From Malachius bipustulatus (lineage: Eukaryota > Arthropoda > Insecta > Coleoptera > Melyridae), in assembly GCA_910589415.1 (NCBI GenBank), contig OU342633.1, positions 55,980,404 through 56,044,403 of the forward strand: a stretch of 64,000 nt of DNA, written 5' to 3'. The notes beneath the pieces were generated by a model. It ran no database searches. It saw only the letters and a program-made list of their open reading frames with translations, and was not told the DNA's origin. Shown here piece after piece: positions 43,672-55,008 of the stretch (positions are counted from its first letter, which is position 1; each line of letters starts with the position of its first letter). The position numbers and the translations under genes are program-made.

Positions 43672-45600
43672 CTACACACATGTCTTACAACCATATATCG
43701 ACCTTCTCTGAACTTTGTGGGAAGCGCACACTACACATTGCCGTCGAATTCCGTTCCCATCTTCAGTAGCTATTCTTTCCAGAAAATGTCTGCCACTTAG
43801 CCTAAGAGGATTCTCTGGATTTACTATTACTCTTCTGGTAGCAGGTGTAGCATTGCTGTATTTCTCAAACAAGCTTGCTATCACTGAGAGCCTATATAGT
43901 CTAGATGACGGAGTTTCCCTCCACGACTTTTATAAACAATATAAGAATTGAACATGGCCACATCAATCAGGTGCCGGAACATCTTTTGGTGAAATTTTTT
44001 GAGCCGCTTTCTTGCTATACTGTAGGCTAATCATGTACTGATCAGAGAGGTCAACACCACCCATGCCTCGATTGTAGTCAATCACAGCTGTTGGCTTCTT
44101 CATAGTAACCCCCTGTCTATTGACCACGTCCACCATATTTCCAGCATGAGTGGTACTGAGCATAGTGACGTCAGTCTTGTCATGCCATTTTATGCACATT
44201 ATTTTTCCCTTGTAAGCAGCTAGATGTGCCCCTTTTGTCAGTTTCTTTTTCACAACTTGCTGTGGAAGGCCTTTCCTGTTCACTCGTGTTGTTCCCAAAC
44301 CATCTGTTTGGAATGAGCAAAGAATTCCAAATAGCTCTGGTGAACCGTAGTAATTGTCTACAACAATTCTATGGCCAATTTGTAGTAGATTTTTGGCTAA
44401 GGTAAGTACTACTCGTGTTGGTTTTGTACATACCGAAACGTCTTGGCCGTGTACTTCTGAAATCAAGTCTGTATTTTTACCATCAGTGTACACAATTATG
44501 TTCCAGACGTAACCAGACTTGGCTTCGCAAAGACGATACGATTCCATCCCAAAACGAGCTCTTTTCTTCGGTATATACATTTTCCATCCCAGGCGGCCTT
44601 TCCACAGCAGAAGACTCTCATCTATTGACAGGTCTCTCTTAGGAATGTAGAATTTTTGAAATTTTTCCAACAGATATTCCAAAACAGGGTTTATTTTATA
44701 GAGCTTGGGATTATGAACCCTGGGATCAAACTCTTCATTATTATTGAAATGGAGATACTTCAGAAGCAAGAAAAACCTTTTCTCTGTCATAGTTTCATAG
44801 AAAATCGGTGTCTGCACTAGCTTCTTTCTTGAAAAAAACATGTCGTTCTTTGGCTTCTGTACTAGTCCCTGTAGGAATAGAATTGCCATCAATAATCTAA
44901 TTTCATCAGGGTTAGTCTCTTCCCAAGCCAATTCTCGAGAGCGCCTTGCCATTTTCCCTTTCCTTCGCTTCTCAGAAATTTGCTGAGTGGCATATCTGTT
45001 GGTTTCAACAGCAATCATGCTAGCAAACTGTTCATCGATGTAGTTTTCATAGTAATCTACTGGTTCTATTGCCTCCAAAACCGTGCTCCAAAATTATCTC
45101 CAACTGCACCGGTGACTGTATCAAATGGGAAGGGTTGTCTAGCTGCCCCATCTAATAGCCAAACATCTGGAACATCTTGATGTGCATTACCCCCATTTTC
45201 CTGCGTCTCTGGATGTTGATCTGGATGATGATCTGCAGTACCACCATTTTCCTGCGTCTCTGGATGTTGATCTGGATTATCCAAATTTTCCAGCGCCGCT
45301 TCAGGCCTTTCTTCACCCTCTGAATTTTCTTCACCACTGCTGAAGTGAACTGGTCGAAGTTCAGTAAACCGTGAAGTTCTTTGAATTCCACTAGGTCCTG
45401 GTTCCGATAATCCACTCGCGGATCTGATGTACTTCTCTACTTGCGTGTGGTAAAGTTTTGTCGTCCTCGGAATTTTCACAGTTTTCTGGGTTATATTCTG
45501 AGTCTTCAGAGTCGCATTCTTCTGCACTTGCATATGCCAGTTCATTCAATAATTGGATGTGGTATTCATCATCGGTAGAGAAAATACTTTTACCAAACAT
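42860..45600 (-). mobile_element. piggyBac-like element, 5' end lost
   Basis: The transposase reads on the minus strand (43675-45600), and the downstream end carries TTAA plus a C-run, GC-rich terminus (42860-42882). I could not find the matching end beyond 45600. A palindrome (45714-45899) and a lone CACCCTGTATATA end (about 46076) follow instead, so the 5' end seems to be replaced. Confidence 0.7.
43672..45600 (-). pseudogene. piggyBac-family transposase, frameshifted
   Basis: DDE/DDD transposase of the TTAA-specific piggyBac superfamily. The start is ATG 45600 with an acidic N-terminus. The DNA coding for the N-terminal region carries a 51-bp unit repeated twice (about 45190-45285). The central 371-codon frame (43963-45078) holds the conserved aspartates in SIDESLL, VVDNYY and NRGMGGVD. 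The C-terminal Cys-rich finger (RRQCVVC, then YGCKTC) is at 43675-43760, cut short by a TAG. Frame changes are needed at about 45440, 45085, 44010 and 43905. So the catalytic core is intact, but the gene cannot make a full protein. Confidence 0.88.
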
Positions 45601-45713
45601 TTAAAAAAAATTTTATGAATGTAAAGTCACAAATTATAATTATTATAAACACTTGTATTGTTCATTTTCCAAGTCACAAACACACACACATCAAACACAC
45701 GAAAATAGTTTCG

Positions 45714-45899
45714 GTTAACATTTTCAAAGACTTTTGCAAAGTCTTATTTCATTTAATTTTCGTAACAGTGCAATTATTAACTTTTTTAACATTTCTAAAA
45801 AAAAAAAAAATTTAGGAAATGTTAAAAAAGTTAATAATTGCACTGTTACGAAAATTAAATGAAATAAGACTTTGCAAAAGTCTTTAAAAATGTTAACCG
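45714..45899. repeat. Palindrome of 186 bp with an A-rich loop
   Basis: GGTTAACATTTTCAAAGACT on the left, AGTCTTTAAAAATGTTAACC on the right, with TAATAATTGCACTGTTACGA-type blocks mirrored between. The loop is a run of A. It sits where the 5' end of the piggyBac element should be. Confidence 0.9.
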
Positions 45900-46494
45900 T
45901 AACTGCAAAAGGAAACAGAAGTTCAATAATATGCATATTTGTGACCCAGAATTTCTAACTTTGATGACATCGTGTGGCACCGTGAAGAGGTTTAGAGCAT
46001 TTTTGTATTAAGATTTTTTACTCAAAATAGTCCAAGGAAGGTCGCCACGTGTAGCTCTTACACTCATACCTGGACACCCTGTATATATACAATAATTACT
46101 TGATTTTTTTCACAATAATTTATATAAATTGCAAAAAATAAACTCCGTTCGTAAAAACCCGACCAAATATCGATACCGTTCTAGATCGACTAACAAAATT
46201 CAGCTATGAACAAGGGATGAAAAATATCACGAGAGCAATAATTAAATGTAACAGATGTTGAAATATTTATATGGCCCTTTGTATTTTTGAATTCTTTGTG
46301 GTTCAGTAGAATTACTGGGTATTTATTGATAATGATTATTTCCAGTACTATTGTTTTCATAAAAATTATCAAAATACATTGAATTATAATAAAATACCTG
46401 CATAATACTTATGAAAGTTTACTTTTAATTTCATACTTATTAGTGTAGTAGGTAATGCGATTTATTCAAAAATTAAACTAAAATGATTTAGGTA
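45900..46494. other. Non-coding interval
   Basis: A single right-hand end GGACACCCTGTATATA lies near 46072-46087 with no left partner found. Otherwise there is no gene or RNA. Confidence 0.5.
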
Positions 46495-46592
46495 CTGCTC
46501 GACAAAAATATCTTGGCGGTTGTTAAAGGAGAGAGAGGTCCTAGAACGAGACAGAAAATCACCCCACCACCTTATCTGTTTTAGTACATACA

Positions 46593-46740
46593 TGCCCGTA
46601 TTCACAAACGATAATTTCCTAAATAATTACGAAATTATTTAAATGAGTGAGATGGAGATATGCAGTTTTTTTGCAATAGAATGAGATGGGGATAATTGAT
46701 TACGTAATTATTTTGGAAATTATCGTTTGTGAATACGGGC
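46593..46740. mobile_element. MITE, TGCCCGTATTCACAAACG family, copy 3
   Basis: Starts TGCCCGTATTCACAAACGAT and ends ATCGTTTGTGAATACGGGC. Its interior is inverted relative to copy 2, as expected for a palindromic MITE. It abuts the IS630/mariner-like element at 46744. Confidence 0.85.
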
Positions 46741-46745
46741 GTCTA

Positions 46746-47813
46746 TGTAATAAATTTTGATTTTTGAACAATGTTTTGACATTGATACTTGACGTTTATA
46801 TTTTATTATGTTTGTTACAGTTAATTATTACAAACGTATTGCAAGCTTTTGAAATGGCAAATTTTAACAGCCAAGTTGCTAATAAAACCCTTTCTGGTCA
46901 AAGCCATGAAATTGTTAATAACGTTTATAAATAGTTTCTTGGTGAATCTAAAAATAGTGGTCCTATTTTACCAAATAATCAAGTCCAAAAACGGGTTGCT
47001 CGTGCAACAGGCATTAGTGAACGGACTGTTCAAAGGATAGTGGTGGAAATAAGCAGAATATATCATCGATGGCCAAACGGATAAATTTACTTCTCCTGGT
47101 AAAAAAAAGAACTAAATTAGCAACAAAAACCAACTTGGATGATTTTGATCAATGTTTACTGCGTCGAATTACAGCCGAAAAAATTACTCCAACGCTCGAG
47201 AAGATCACTGCAAAATTTACAGAAGATAACGAGTACAATGAATCAAGGGAAAGTTATCCATAAACTGGGCTTTCGGTGGAGAAAAATAAGATCTAATAGA
47301 AAAATTTTGATGGAAAAGCAAGAAGTGCGATTCTTGCATCTTCATTTTCTTAGAAGGATGATGAGAAATTATATAGAGCCGAAGGTAGAAATATATTGTA
47401 CATGGATGAAACGTATATATCCATTCTTCTCATGCTCATATTATTTACATAATTATTTATTTGCGAATAATTGTTAATTTATATTTATAGAGAATAGCAC
47501 ATTTTTAGTATATACCTATAATTATTTGTATTGGCACCGAAAGTGTCGCAGAGTCTTTAATAAATTTTACATCCATATGGGTCTGCATTTTAAATGGCTT
47601 ACACCAAGAAAAATTCCTACTGTTATTCTTGTAAGAACATTAGATGAAGTTTGATAGAAACCAGTCAATGTTTATAAGTTATAACTAAAACTCCGTTGTT
47701 TATTTTATTTTCATTTTTTCATATTAATTGAACGCAGCCAAATTAGCTTTTAGCTCATAATAAAATTCAAATGTCAAGTATCAATGTCCATACATTTTAC
47801 AAAATTTATTACA
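46746..47813 (+). mobile_element. IS630/Tc1-mariner-like element with TA target
   Basis: The ends are TGTAATAAATTTTG and CAAAATTTATTACA, with TA on both sides (46744-46745 and 47814-47815). Sub-terminal ATTGATACTTGACGTTT and its near complement (AAATGTCAAGTATCAAT) also match. It carries a decayed transposase at 46854-47430. It is about 1.07 kb. Confidence 0.8.
46854..47430 (+). pseudogene. IS630/Tc1-mariner superfamily transposase, decayed
   Basis: ATG 46854 opens an N-terminal region with a helix-turn-helix-like block, VARATGISERTVQRI. Then come a FTSPGKKR linker in another frame, LDDFDQC, and a GFRWRK...NRK block. The last block reads VYMDETYIHSSHAH in a further frame, which is the second catalytic aspartate region. 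An in-frame TAG lies at 46932 and at least two frameshifts occur. The C-terminal third with the last catalytic residue is not recognisable. Confidence 0.7.
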
Positions 47814-47817
47814 TAGA

Positions 47818-49146
47818 GGGTCGTATGCTAGAAAATCTCATTTGGCGTTGTTAACGTAACACCGATGTCAATCTGACGCTGTTGTTAAAATCAATTCGGT
47901 ATGCTAGAAAGAAATATTCATGATTTGACACTGTTGTTAGGTAACATCATCATGTTAAAAATGTAACATGAACAATAGCGGCAACGTCGTACATTCGCTG
48001 ATTGCAGGCTAAGAACAATTCACGAGCTAGATCGAACCCGAACCGAAGTTCCATTTCGTAATAAATCGGCGATCCGAGATGGTCGTGGTTGATTTTGGTC
48101 TCGCGTTGTTAGATGTTGGCTAGTGCCTACTGAACGCATGCGTATGAGCTAGATAAACACGAAACTCGTCTACCGTCGACCGTCATCGTCAACGAACGTC
48201 ATTACCATCCGATCCGATCCCCATTCTCCATTATTGTTATTGTTGTGTTGTAACAAATAATAACAAACGTAAACGTTTCAGTTTTCTTTGAGTGAATTAA
48301 TTTGGTTTACTGTAAAAGTATAAATGGAAGTTGTCGTGAAATCAAGAAAGAACTTCTCTGAAGTTGAGAGGCAGATTTTGCTAGAAATAATCAACAGGTA
48401 AGTTATCAATTACCTAATTATTATGTATCTTATTGCAGAATATAGAATAACCAAACCTATAACCCAGTAGTCGGTTGAGAATTTGAGAATTTGATGAAGA
48501 GTGAGAAGTTTTTAAAGATTATGTTCACAATTTTCTGTTTTAAAACCCCTTCGGATTGCCAGAGGTGTTGCAGACAACATTAATTTCCTTAATTAAAAAT
48601 TATTTTTTTATTTGTTCTGGTTTGACTCTGACTATTGCTATACAATTATTATTTTATGAGTGTAATATTATTATCAAATAAATTATTTATTTTACACAAA
48701 TATGTCTTATGTTCTTTAACTTATTTTATTTTATTGTTACCTACCCTATTTATGCCGCCCATGGTTATATATGTTATTAAATATAAATATAAATCAATAA
48801 AACCAATTTTGTTTTATTTATTCTGAATCTAAATGAAGAAAATCCAGTTAAATTTCTAAATTAAAAATCTTCCTAAAATTTGTCAGCTACAATTAATCGA
48901 TCCATACCCTGTGATTATTGTAACATGGCCATTTAACATTGACGTTCAACTGTTCCTACTCGATTTTCGTTTCTAGCATACCAAATTGGGTGATTTCAGC
49001 TTTAACGCCGTTGTCAACATGAAATTTGACATGGCGATGTTAAAGCATTTAACATGGTCACGTGACCATGTCAAAGTGATTTTTAACAACAGTGCCGTTG
49101 TTAACAGCGCTGTCAAATGCGAAATTTAGTTTCTAGCATACCACCC
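47818..49146 (+). mobile_element. Harbinger-like non-autonomous element, 3-bp TSD
   Basis: The ends are GGGTCGTATGCTAGAAAAT and the complement of GGGTGGTATGCTAGAAACTA. AGA flanks both sides (47815-47817 and 49147-49149). TGTTAAC/GTTAACA and TGACATGG-type sub-terminal repeats occur at both ends. A Myb/SANT-like coding exon lies inside (48324-48399). A 3-bp duplication and a Myb-type second protein fit PIF/Harbinger. No DDE transposase is present. Confidence 0.65.
48324..48399 (+). pseudogene. First exon of a Myb/SANT-like protein (fragment)
   Basis: ATG 48324 opens 25 codons (MEVVVKSRKNFSEVERQILL and on to EIINR), followed by a consensus donor G/GTAAGT at 48399-48400. The peptide resembles the start of the Myb/SANT-like domain found in Harbinger accessory proteins and in insect zeste-like regulators. 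I find no second exon before the element ends, so the gene is cut. Confidence 0.45.
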
Positions 49147-49249
49147 AGAATGTACTAAAACAGATAAGGTGGTGGGGTGATTTTCTGTCTCGTTCTAGGA
49201 CCTCTCTCTCTTTTAACAACCGCCAAGATATTCTTGTCAAGCTGTAGTG

Positions 49250-49863
49250 ACATCTATAATATTTGTAAGTGTAGTGTATATTTAGTGGTGTAGGTACCTA
49301 TAGAACGACGAGTTAATTTTAATTGCATATTTATTTGTATTACTATCGCGAGGCCGGCCGTCCTGCGTTGTTATCGGTGTGTGGAGCGGAGGCACCGGCG
49401 GCCGCCGGCAAGCCGAGCAACGAGCGACCGGCAAGGACAGTATCAATTCGTTTATGTAGGAAAATGTTATTAATTAGTATAAGAATAAAATAATAAGTTG
49501 TAAATAAGGGTTTATATTTACCTAAAGGTGACATACATCACAGTAAGAAAACTAGTAATTGATTCTCTGTAAGAAATAGGGGCGAAACCCTTACTTTTGC
49601 CGCGCGCCACTGGATAGCGCTCGAGTATTCTATATTTTACAAATATCTACAGTTCCCTATCAATTTCAACGAATTTTTTTATTGATTATCTCATCAATAG
49701 ATGGTAGCACCAGAATCAAATAGTTATTTACATTATACTTTATTTTTTATTTAGATGGACTTGTCAAACAGCTGTCAAGTTGGTAGCCTGTACAATCTCT
49801 AAACAGTAATTTTGATATTCTCTGATGGTTGCCTGTTTCCTTAACCTTGACAAAAAATTTACG
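49250..49863. other. Non-coding interval with a GC-rich patch
   Basis: 49350-49440 is strongly GC-rich (GGCCGGCC, GGCGGCCGCCGG) amid AT-rich DNA. It may be a retroelement fragment or a CpG-rich island, but no coding frame stands out. Confidence 0.4.
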
Positions 49864-50102
49864 TTGTGACTAGAGTTACGACGGCAACACTCCCCGACTC
49901 GGGTACAGGATATTTCCTTGTTGCAGTTATAAAATGGAAATTTAATAAATTTTTTTCTCAATTTTCTTTGGAAATAGTTCATTTCTAGTAGTTATTCATC
50001 TTTTGAGCATAAATTTACCTCTGTTGTTTAGCATGACTTTATCGAATGACTTTTTGCGAAAACTGAGTCGGGTTCCCCAGCCGCTACTCTAGTCACAGCA
50101 AA
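49864..50102. repeat. Imperfect inverted repeat (MITE-like)
   Basis: GTTGTGACTAGAGTTACG on the left and CTACTCTAGTCACAGC on the right, with CCCGACTCGG and GAGTCGGGTT mirrored further in. It is about 240 bp. The arms have diverged. Confidence 0.6.
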
Positions 50103-50790
50103 AACTCCAAGGAACGCATTGAAGACTTTGTTGAAGCTGTCAAACTGACAAACTAAAATTAAATTCAAAATTAATGAAATATGAAGCAGAGGTAAATTTA
50201 TTTCAAAAGAAAGAAGAGAATGAATGCTCAAATGCTATGAACAATAATTATTCTTATTAAAAGATGTTTTCCCAAATCAAATAACAATACAGTGCAATCA
50301 GATTCCTTTAAATATCTAGAGATAATTGTTTAAAAAATGATTGAATAATGTAAGTACCTATTGGTCAATAAATCTCCTATTTTCAATGTTTTTACGGTAA
50401 ACTAAGGAGAGAACGGCGGTATAATATCCTATGTACATAAGACTTTTAAAAGTAAATATAGGTGCTTACACTAATAAATGCTTTTTAAATTTTATGAAAA
50501 AATTGCCTTTATAGGTATCGTTTTTTGAACTTTGAAATGAAATGACATCTCAAGTAATAGACATAACCTGAATTAGCTTAGCAACTATTCTAGTGACTAT
50601 TCTGGTAACAACTATCACTATAACCAACCTAATCAGTCTTGTTGCCAATCGTTCCCCTAGAATTTTGACTTGGTGGAATCCATCTAAATAAAAAATAAAG
50701 TATACAAGCTACGAAAGTTCACTTTTAGCCGAGGGTATTTAAAAGCTCCGAGCACCTGAAAGAGCTTTCGTAGCGTGTAATGTATTAAAC
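50103..50790. other. Non-coding interval
   Basis: A small inverted repeat, CTACGAAAG...CTTTCGTAG, lies at about 50711-50775. No gene is seen. Confidence 0.45.
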
Positions 50791-51302
50791 TTTTCATTCT
50801 CCCCTTGCCATATTTGAACCACGGATTAAGAAGAAATGAGTAAAATAATAGGATTCAGTGATAACTAATGGAATTATTATAAGGTGCCATGTTTTTAACA
50901 TTACCATAGTAGGTAACGATAGTTTTAAGTTATTAATTTATGACATTGTCAAGTTTAAAACTCTGTACCGCTATAATTTTAGAATCTTTGATCGTAGTTT
51001 AGTTCAAAATGAATTTCATTCAAGAAGCTGCAAATTCCAGTAAATCTTTCTGGAACATACAATAATAATTATTTTTATGTTCCAGAAAGATTTACTGGAA
51101 TTTTTTAATGCAGTTTTACATTTAATTTTCCATCTAAATAAACGTTAATCAAACTGACATTTCTACTTTTTTGTCCAGGCCACGAAAGTTTTTCATAGCT
51201 AGCAACCACCTAGCAACCTATCACCTAGGATGTTTTACTTTCGCTTTCGGTTGCCTTATCAAGACAGAAAGTTACACTTTCGTAAAGGGGAGAATGAAAA
51301 GC
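50791..51302. mobile_element. Short TIR element with an internal hairpin
   Basis: The ends are CTTTTCATTCTCCCCTT and AAGGGGAGAATGAAAAG. In the middle, 51032-51102 is a perfect hairpin with a 27-bp stem (AATTCCAGTAAATCTTTCTG and its complement). The open frame at 50858-51043 runs into that stem and is not gene-like. Confidence 0.65.
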
Positions 51303-51498
51303 TATTATAATATTATTATTGTTATTATATATTAAAATATTATAATTCTTCGTCCCGATTTCCTCCGTCTATTCCGTCTAATTAATTTCAAGAGCTTTTC
51401 TATTCAGCATTGATATTTAAAACTCCCGCTATGTTTCACCAAATTTAATTTTTAGTGGCCCCAGTTCATGCTTGGCGGCGCTGCTAAAGTGGACGCAA
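51303..51498. other. Short unclassified interval
   Basis: No feature other than the target duplication GGACGCAA at 51491-51498 of the next element. Confidence 0.4.
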
Positions 51499-52311
51499 TA
51501 GGGAACCTGCATTACCGTTTTACTAGGGTAGCGCATTCACTTTTTGACGTTTACTAAACACGGCTATGTTTGAACAGCTGGATGTCATATTTTTGGCACA
51601 TTTGGTCACAGGCGTAGGTATCAAGTGGAAAAAAGCGAAGTTTGAAAAATGAAACAAAATAATAACACGAATAAAATTCAAGGAATCCTCTTTGCAGTGG
51701 GTATTAAAAACATAATTACGGGTTTATAGGATCACGAAGCTATAGACTTTAGTATTAGGTATAATTTTTATCTCGATATCTAACGTAGTTACTGATAAAA
51801 AGCGTTTTGGTAGACTCACGAACGGCAGCGTGATCTTAGTACACATAACTGATCCTTAAAAATAAGATTCAACAAGATGTAATAAAACCTACCTGACCAA
51901 CTTTCAGGAATACGGAAATTCTGAACCCGCCGTTGAATATTTTCTGCAATCATAACTGTCTGCTATGGGGCTGGATGCATTTTTTGTTCAGAAGATCCTA
52001 TTATAGTAACAAGGTAAGTATTGATAGAGGACTATAATGATGAGTTTAAACTATTAAGAAAGTCACCTTTAGGCAACGCCAACAAGTGGAAAGCCCACTT
52101 TTTATTGTTAAAACATCTTCTAACGCATCAAAAGTTTACCATTTTTATAAAATACGCAGACTTAATAACAAAATAATTATGTGAATTTTTAGACAGTTGT
52201 ACGTTCATGAAAAATCTGACGTTTATGAAGTCAAATTTGACATTCCCAACTTTTTTCCCAACTTTTTGTGAGAATGAGAATGCGCTACCCTAGTAAAGCG
52301 GTAATACAGGT
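51499..52311. mobile_element. Non-autonomous hAT-like element, 813 bp, 8-bp TSD
   Basis: The ends are TAGGGAACCTGCATTACCG and CGGTAATACAGGTTCCCTA, with an inner GCGCATTC/GAATGCGC pair. The 8-bp GGACGCAA lies at 51491-51498 and 52312-52319. The terminal repeat is about 45 bp. No coding frame. Confidence 0.85.
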
Positions 52312-53021
52312 TCCCTAGGACGCAACCTGTTGCAATGCTATAGATATAGGAGTGTCCGGTATTAATATTTTAGCGTATTTGACATTTGTCCTTACTGCCT
52401 GACTCTATACTGTGACTAAACTAAAATCGTCAAGTTACATCAAATTTAATTTTGTCTTTGTCTAAAAATTTTTTAATAAAAAAAGTTGGGAAAATGTGAT
52501 ATATTGTCATTGTTGTTGATTATTAGACAGCAACTTCAGAGATCCTGGCAGCTGCAAGCTGTCATCCATCAGCGTGAAACGACACGGCAACCGTGACGTA
52601 TTGCGTGGTTGCCAAATGAGCCCCTACGGCCTTCTCTAGAGGAGGCCGTGCCAAAAGATATAGTAATAAAAGTGCGCGGTATGCGGTAAGTTGTAAGTTT
52701 ACAATCCAGGTAGGCAGACTTTATACACAAGAATCATATACACAAACCTTAGAATGCCCTTCTCATTGGTTAACCGGAACCAGGTAACCAATAATACATA
52801 AAGGCACTATCTGCCTACAGGTGTGACTATTTGGACCTTAAAAGTTTGTGCGCAGTTTTATTACTATACCTATCTGTTGGTCGACTGAGGTATACAAACT
52901 ACAACTTCTAATAAAATAAAACTTGAATACCTATTTTACCTATTATTCAATTTATCTATGCTATGGCAAGTTTGGTTCAAAAAATATTGAGAACTTATTC
53001 TAATTTAAGTTCAACATAAAC
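52312..53021. other. Non-coding interval
   Basis: No gene, RNA or element ends recognised. It leads into the decayed hAT transposase. Confidence 0.45.
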
Positions 53022-53850
53022 ATGAGTGGTGTTGGTGGTCGACCCAGACCAGACACACTAGGTACTTATTGGAGTAATGCTAATTTCCAGTTGAAAAAAG
53101 AAGCAAAGGTAAATGTGTAGCTAGCACTTTGCTTGCAATGATGAGCTGTTACAAAAGCACAGGTAAATTAGATTCTCATTCTGAAGTTTTCTCTTTTTCT
53201 GCGATTTTGCTTTTTAATTTAATAGCTCCGCCACTGAGATGGTTGAAAGTGATGATGAGGTCGACGACGACGACGAGTACCTATACGAGGATGAAAGAAG
53301 GGTACTGACGAAACTGTCAAAGATGAAAATTTAGATGGTAGGTAATGATGATGACCATGATTACCTATGAAAGTGGTGTTCAAGAATCATAAAATGATAA
53401 GGTAGGTAATTTAATTTAATCAAAATATAAACAGGTGAGTCTTTAACAGACATAATAGTCGTTGAAGCTGTTGACATTGCCAAACAAAAATATACCCAAC
53501 ACTGAATTATTCACCATAGTAACAGATAATGCATCAGCAATGTTAAAAATGGCTCGAAGTGTTCAATAATTGTGGCACGTAACATGCAATAATAATCATT
53601 AGTCATATGGTGCAAATTTATTGGTCAAAGCTTTAGAAAATGAACAAATTGCAGCTGAAATAGTGATCCCCAATATTAAAAGAGTTTAAGCGGCCTGATT
53701 TAGAACGGGAGCTTGTGGAACGCAATGGAGCACGTATCATATTAGCAGGAGAGACGCTTAGGTATAATGCATCCTATCGGGATGCATTCAAATGTTTTAT
53801 TAAAACATTTGTGCACCTTTGTGCAAAACCATTTTATACAAACTTTCAGA
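53022..53850 (+). pseudogene. hAT-type transposase, decayed
   Basis: The start (MSGVGGRPRPDTLGTYW) comes from ATG 53022. Later pieces include an acidic stretch near 53250, TIVTDNASAMLKM, YGANLLVKALENEQIAAEIV and EFKRPDLERELVERNG, then YRDAFKCFIK. TDNAS followed by a HGANLL-like helix and a long helical part is the pattern of hAT (DUF659-type) transposases. There are several stops and frame changes, and no C-terminal dimerisation domain. I rate the family as likely, not certain. Confidence 0.5.
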
Positions 53851-53924
53851 TTTCTGTAACGCGTAGTTTCCCATATACGGCCAACTGACGCTCTTCGTGA
53901 AACAGCCTGTATAACATAACAGTG

Positions 53925-55008
53925 TTATACAGTTTGTCTACGGATGGGGTTATGCGGAGAAGGAACACTTTTTTAATATCCATTTTACCAAGAAAGTCAT
54001 TCTTTATCAAAAAAAACTCTGCTTCTCAAGAAACTTGAGAAACAACACTAAAATATGAGGCATTGTTATGGTTATGGTTTTCCTTCCCCCCCCCCTCTCT
54101 AATTTATTATTATTAATTTTATTTAAAAAAATTTATACCATATAAACAAAATTTTTGAATTATTATTTTAGAGGGCACTCTCTCTCCCGGTTAGGTTCCC
54201 TCTCTCCCGAGTAGTAAGAACAAATCGTTTAATTTATGACTTGTAACTTGTAACAAAATTTTATTTAAAAAAAATAGGTACAAAAACCTACTTCGAGCTC
54301 TCTGATTTCTCTGCTTGTCTTCTTCTTTACTCTTTTACTCACAGCTTTTTTCAAATTCTCAAGCTGGCTCTCCGACACCGTCTCTTGTTATTCCTTGACC
54401 TTTCCAAATAAAACTTCTCTTTCGTCCTCGTAGTCTCTTTTCCATTTTCTTGCTGCTTCTCTCTCGTCCCTTTATAAACAAATAATTCCTTTCCAAATAA
54501 ATCTTTGCTTTTCGTTACTTATCTTCTTTCTGCTCTATTTCCTTTTGACAAACTCTCTTCTTTAATAATTTATTCCTCTCCTATCCTCTTTCTCTTTGCC
54601 ATCACTTATTCTTCTCTTTATAGTTCTTCTAAATAATTATTTTACATTTTTTTTCATCCACTGATTTTTTAAACAATCAAAATAATTTATTTTTGACATT
54701 TTTAATTATTAATTATTATTATTTTTTATTTGTTACAAGTCATAAATTTAATTGTCATAATATTCAAGTCAAGTTTAAACTTGAAATCACCATTTCTTAT
54801 CTTCAACTGAACTCAATTTTTCATAACAGTATCTACCCAAATATCTCCCTCCCAAATTTGAGTAGATTTTGTAAAAATTAATTAAAATCAGCTGTAAAAA
54901 ATTATCACCTCTTATACAGGGTGATCCCGAAATGGCGGACACAGTATACAAGGAGTTATAGAGGATGTTCAGAAAGGCAGAAAATTTAAAACAAAAATGG
55001 GTTCCTCG
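53925..55008 (+). repeat. 1.1-kb dispersed repeat, second copy
   Basis: Direct copy of 36009-37160 (see there), ending again in TACAGGGTGATCCCGAAATG and about 80 further shared bases. It starts after GTTATACAGTTTGTC. This copy has a C-run near 54090 and lacks some internal parts. Confidence 0.85.

Larger units (their letters stand above)
46495..49245. mobile_element. Outer TIR element holding three nested insertions
   Basis: The left end contains CAAAAATATCTTGGCGGTTG, GGTCCTAGAACGAGACAGAA and ACCCCACCACCTTATCTG. The right end (49150-49242) contains the complements in reverse order. The TIRs are about 95 bp. Almost all of the interior is other elements: the MITE (46593), the IS630/mariner-like element (46746-47813) and the Harbinger-like element (47818-49146). 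The original may have been a very short MITE. Confidence 0.75.
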
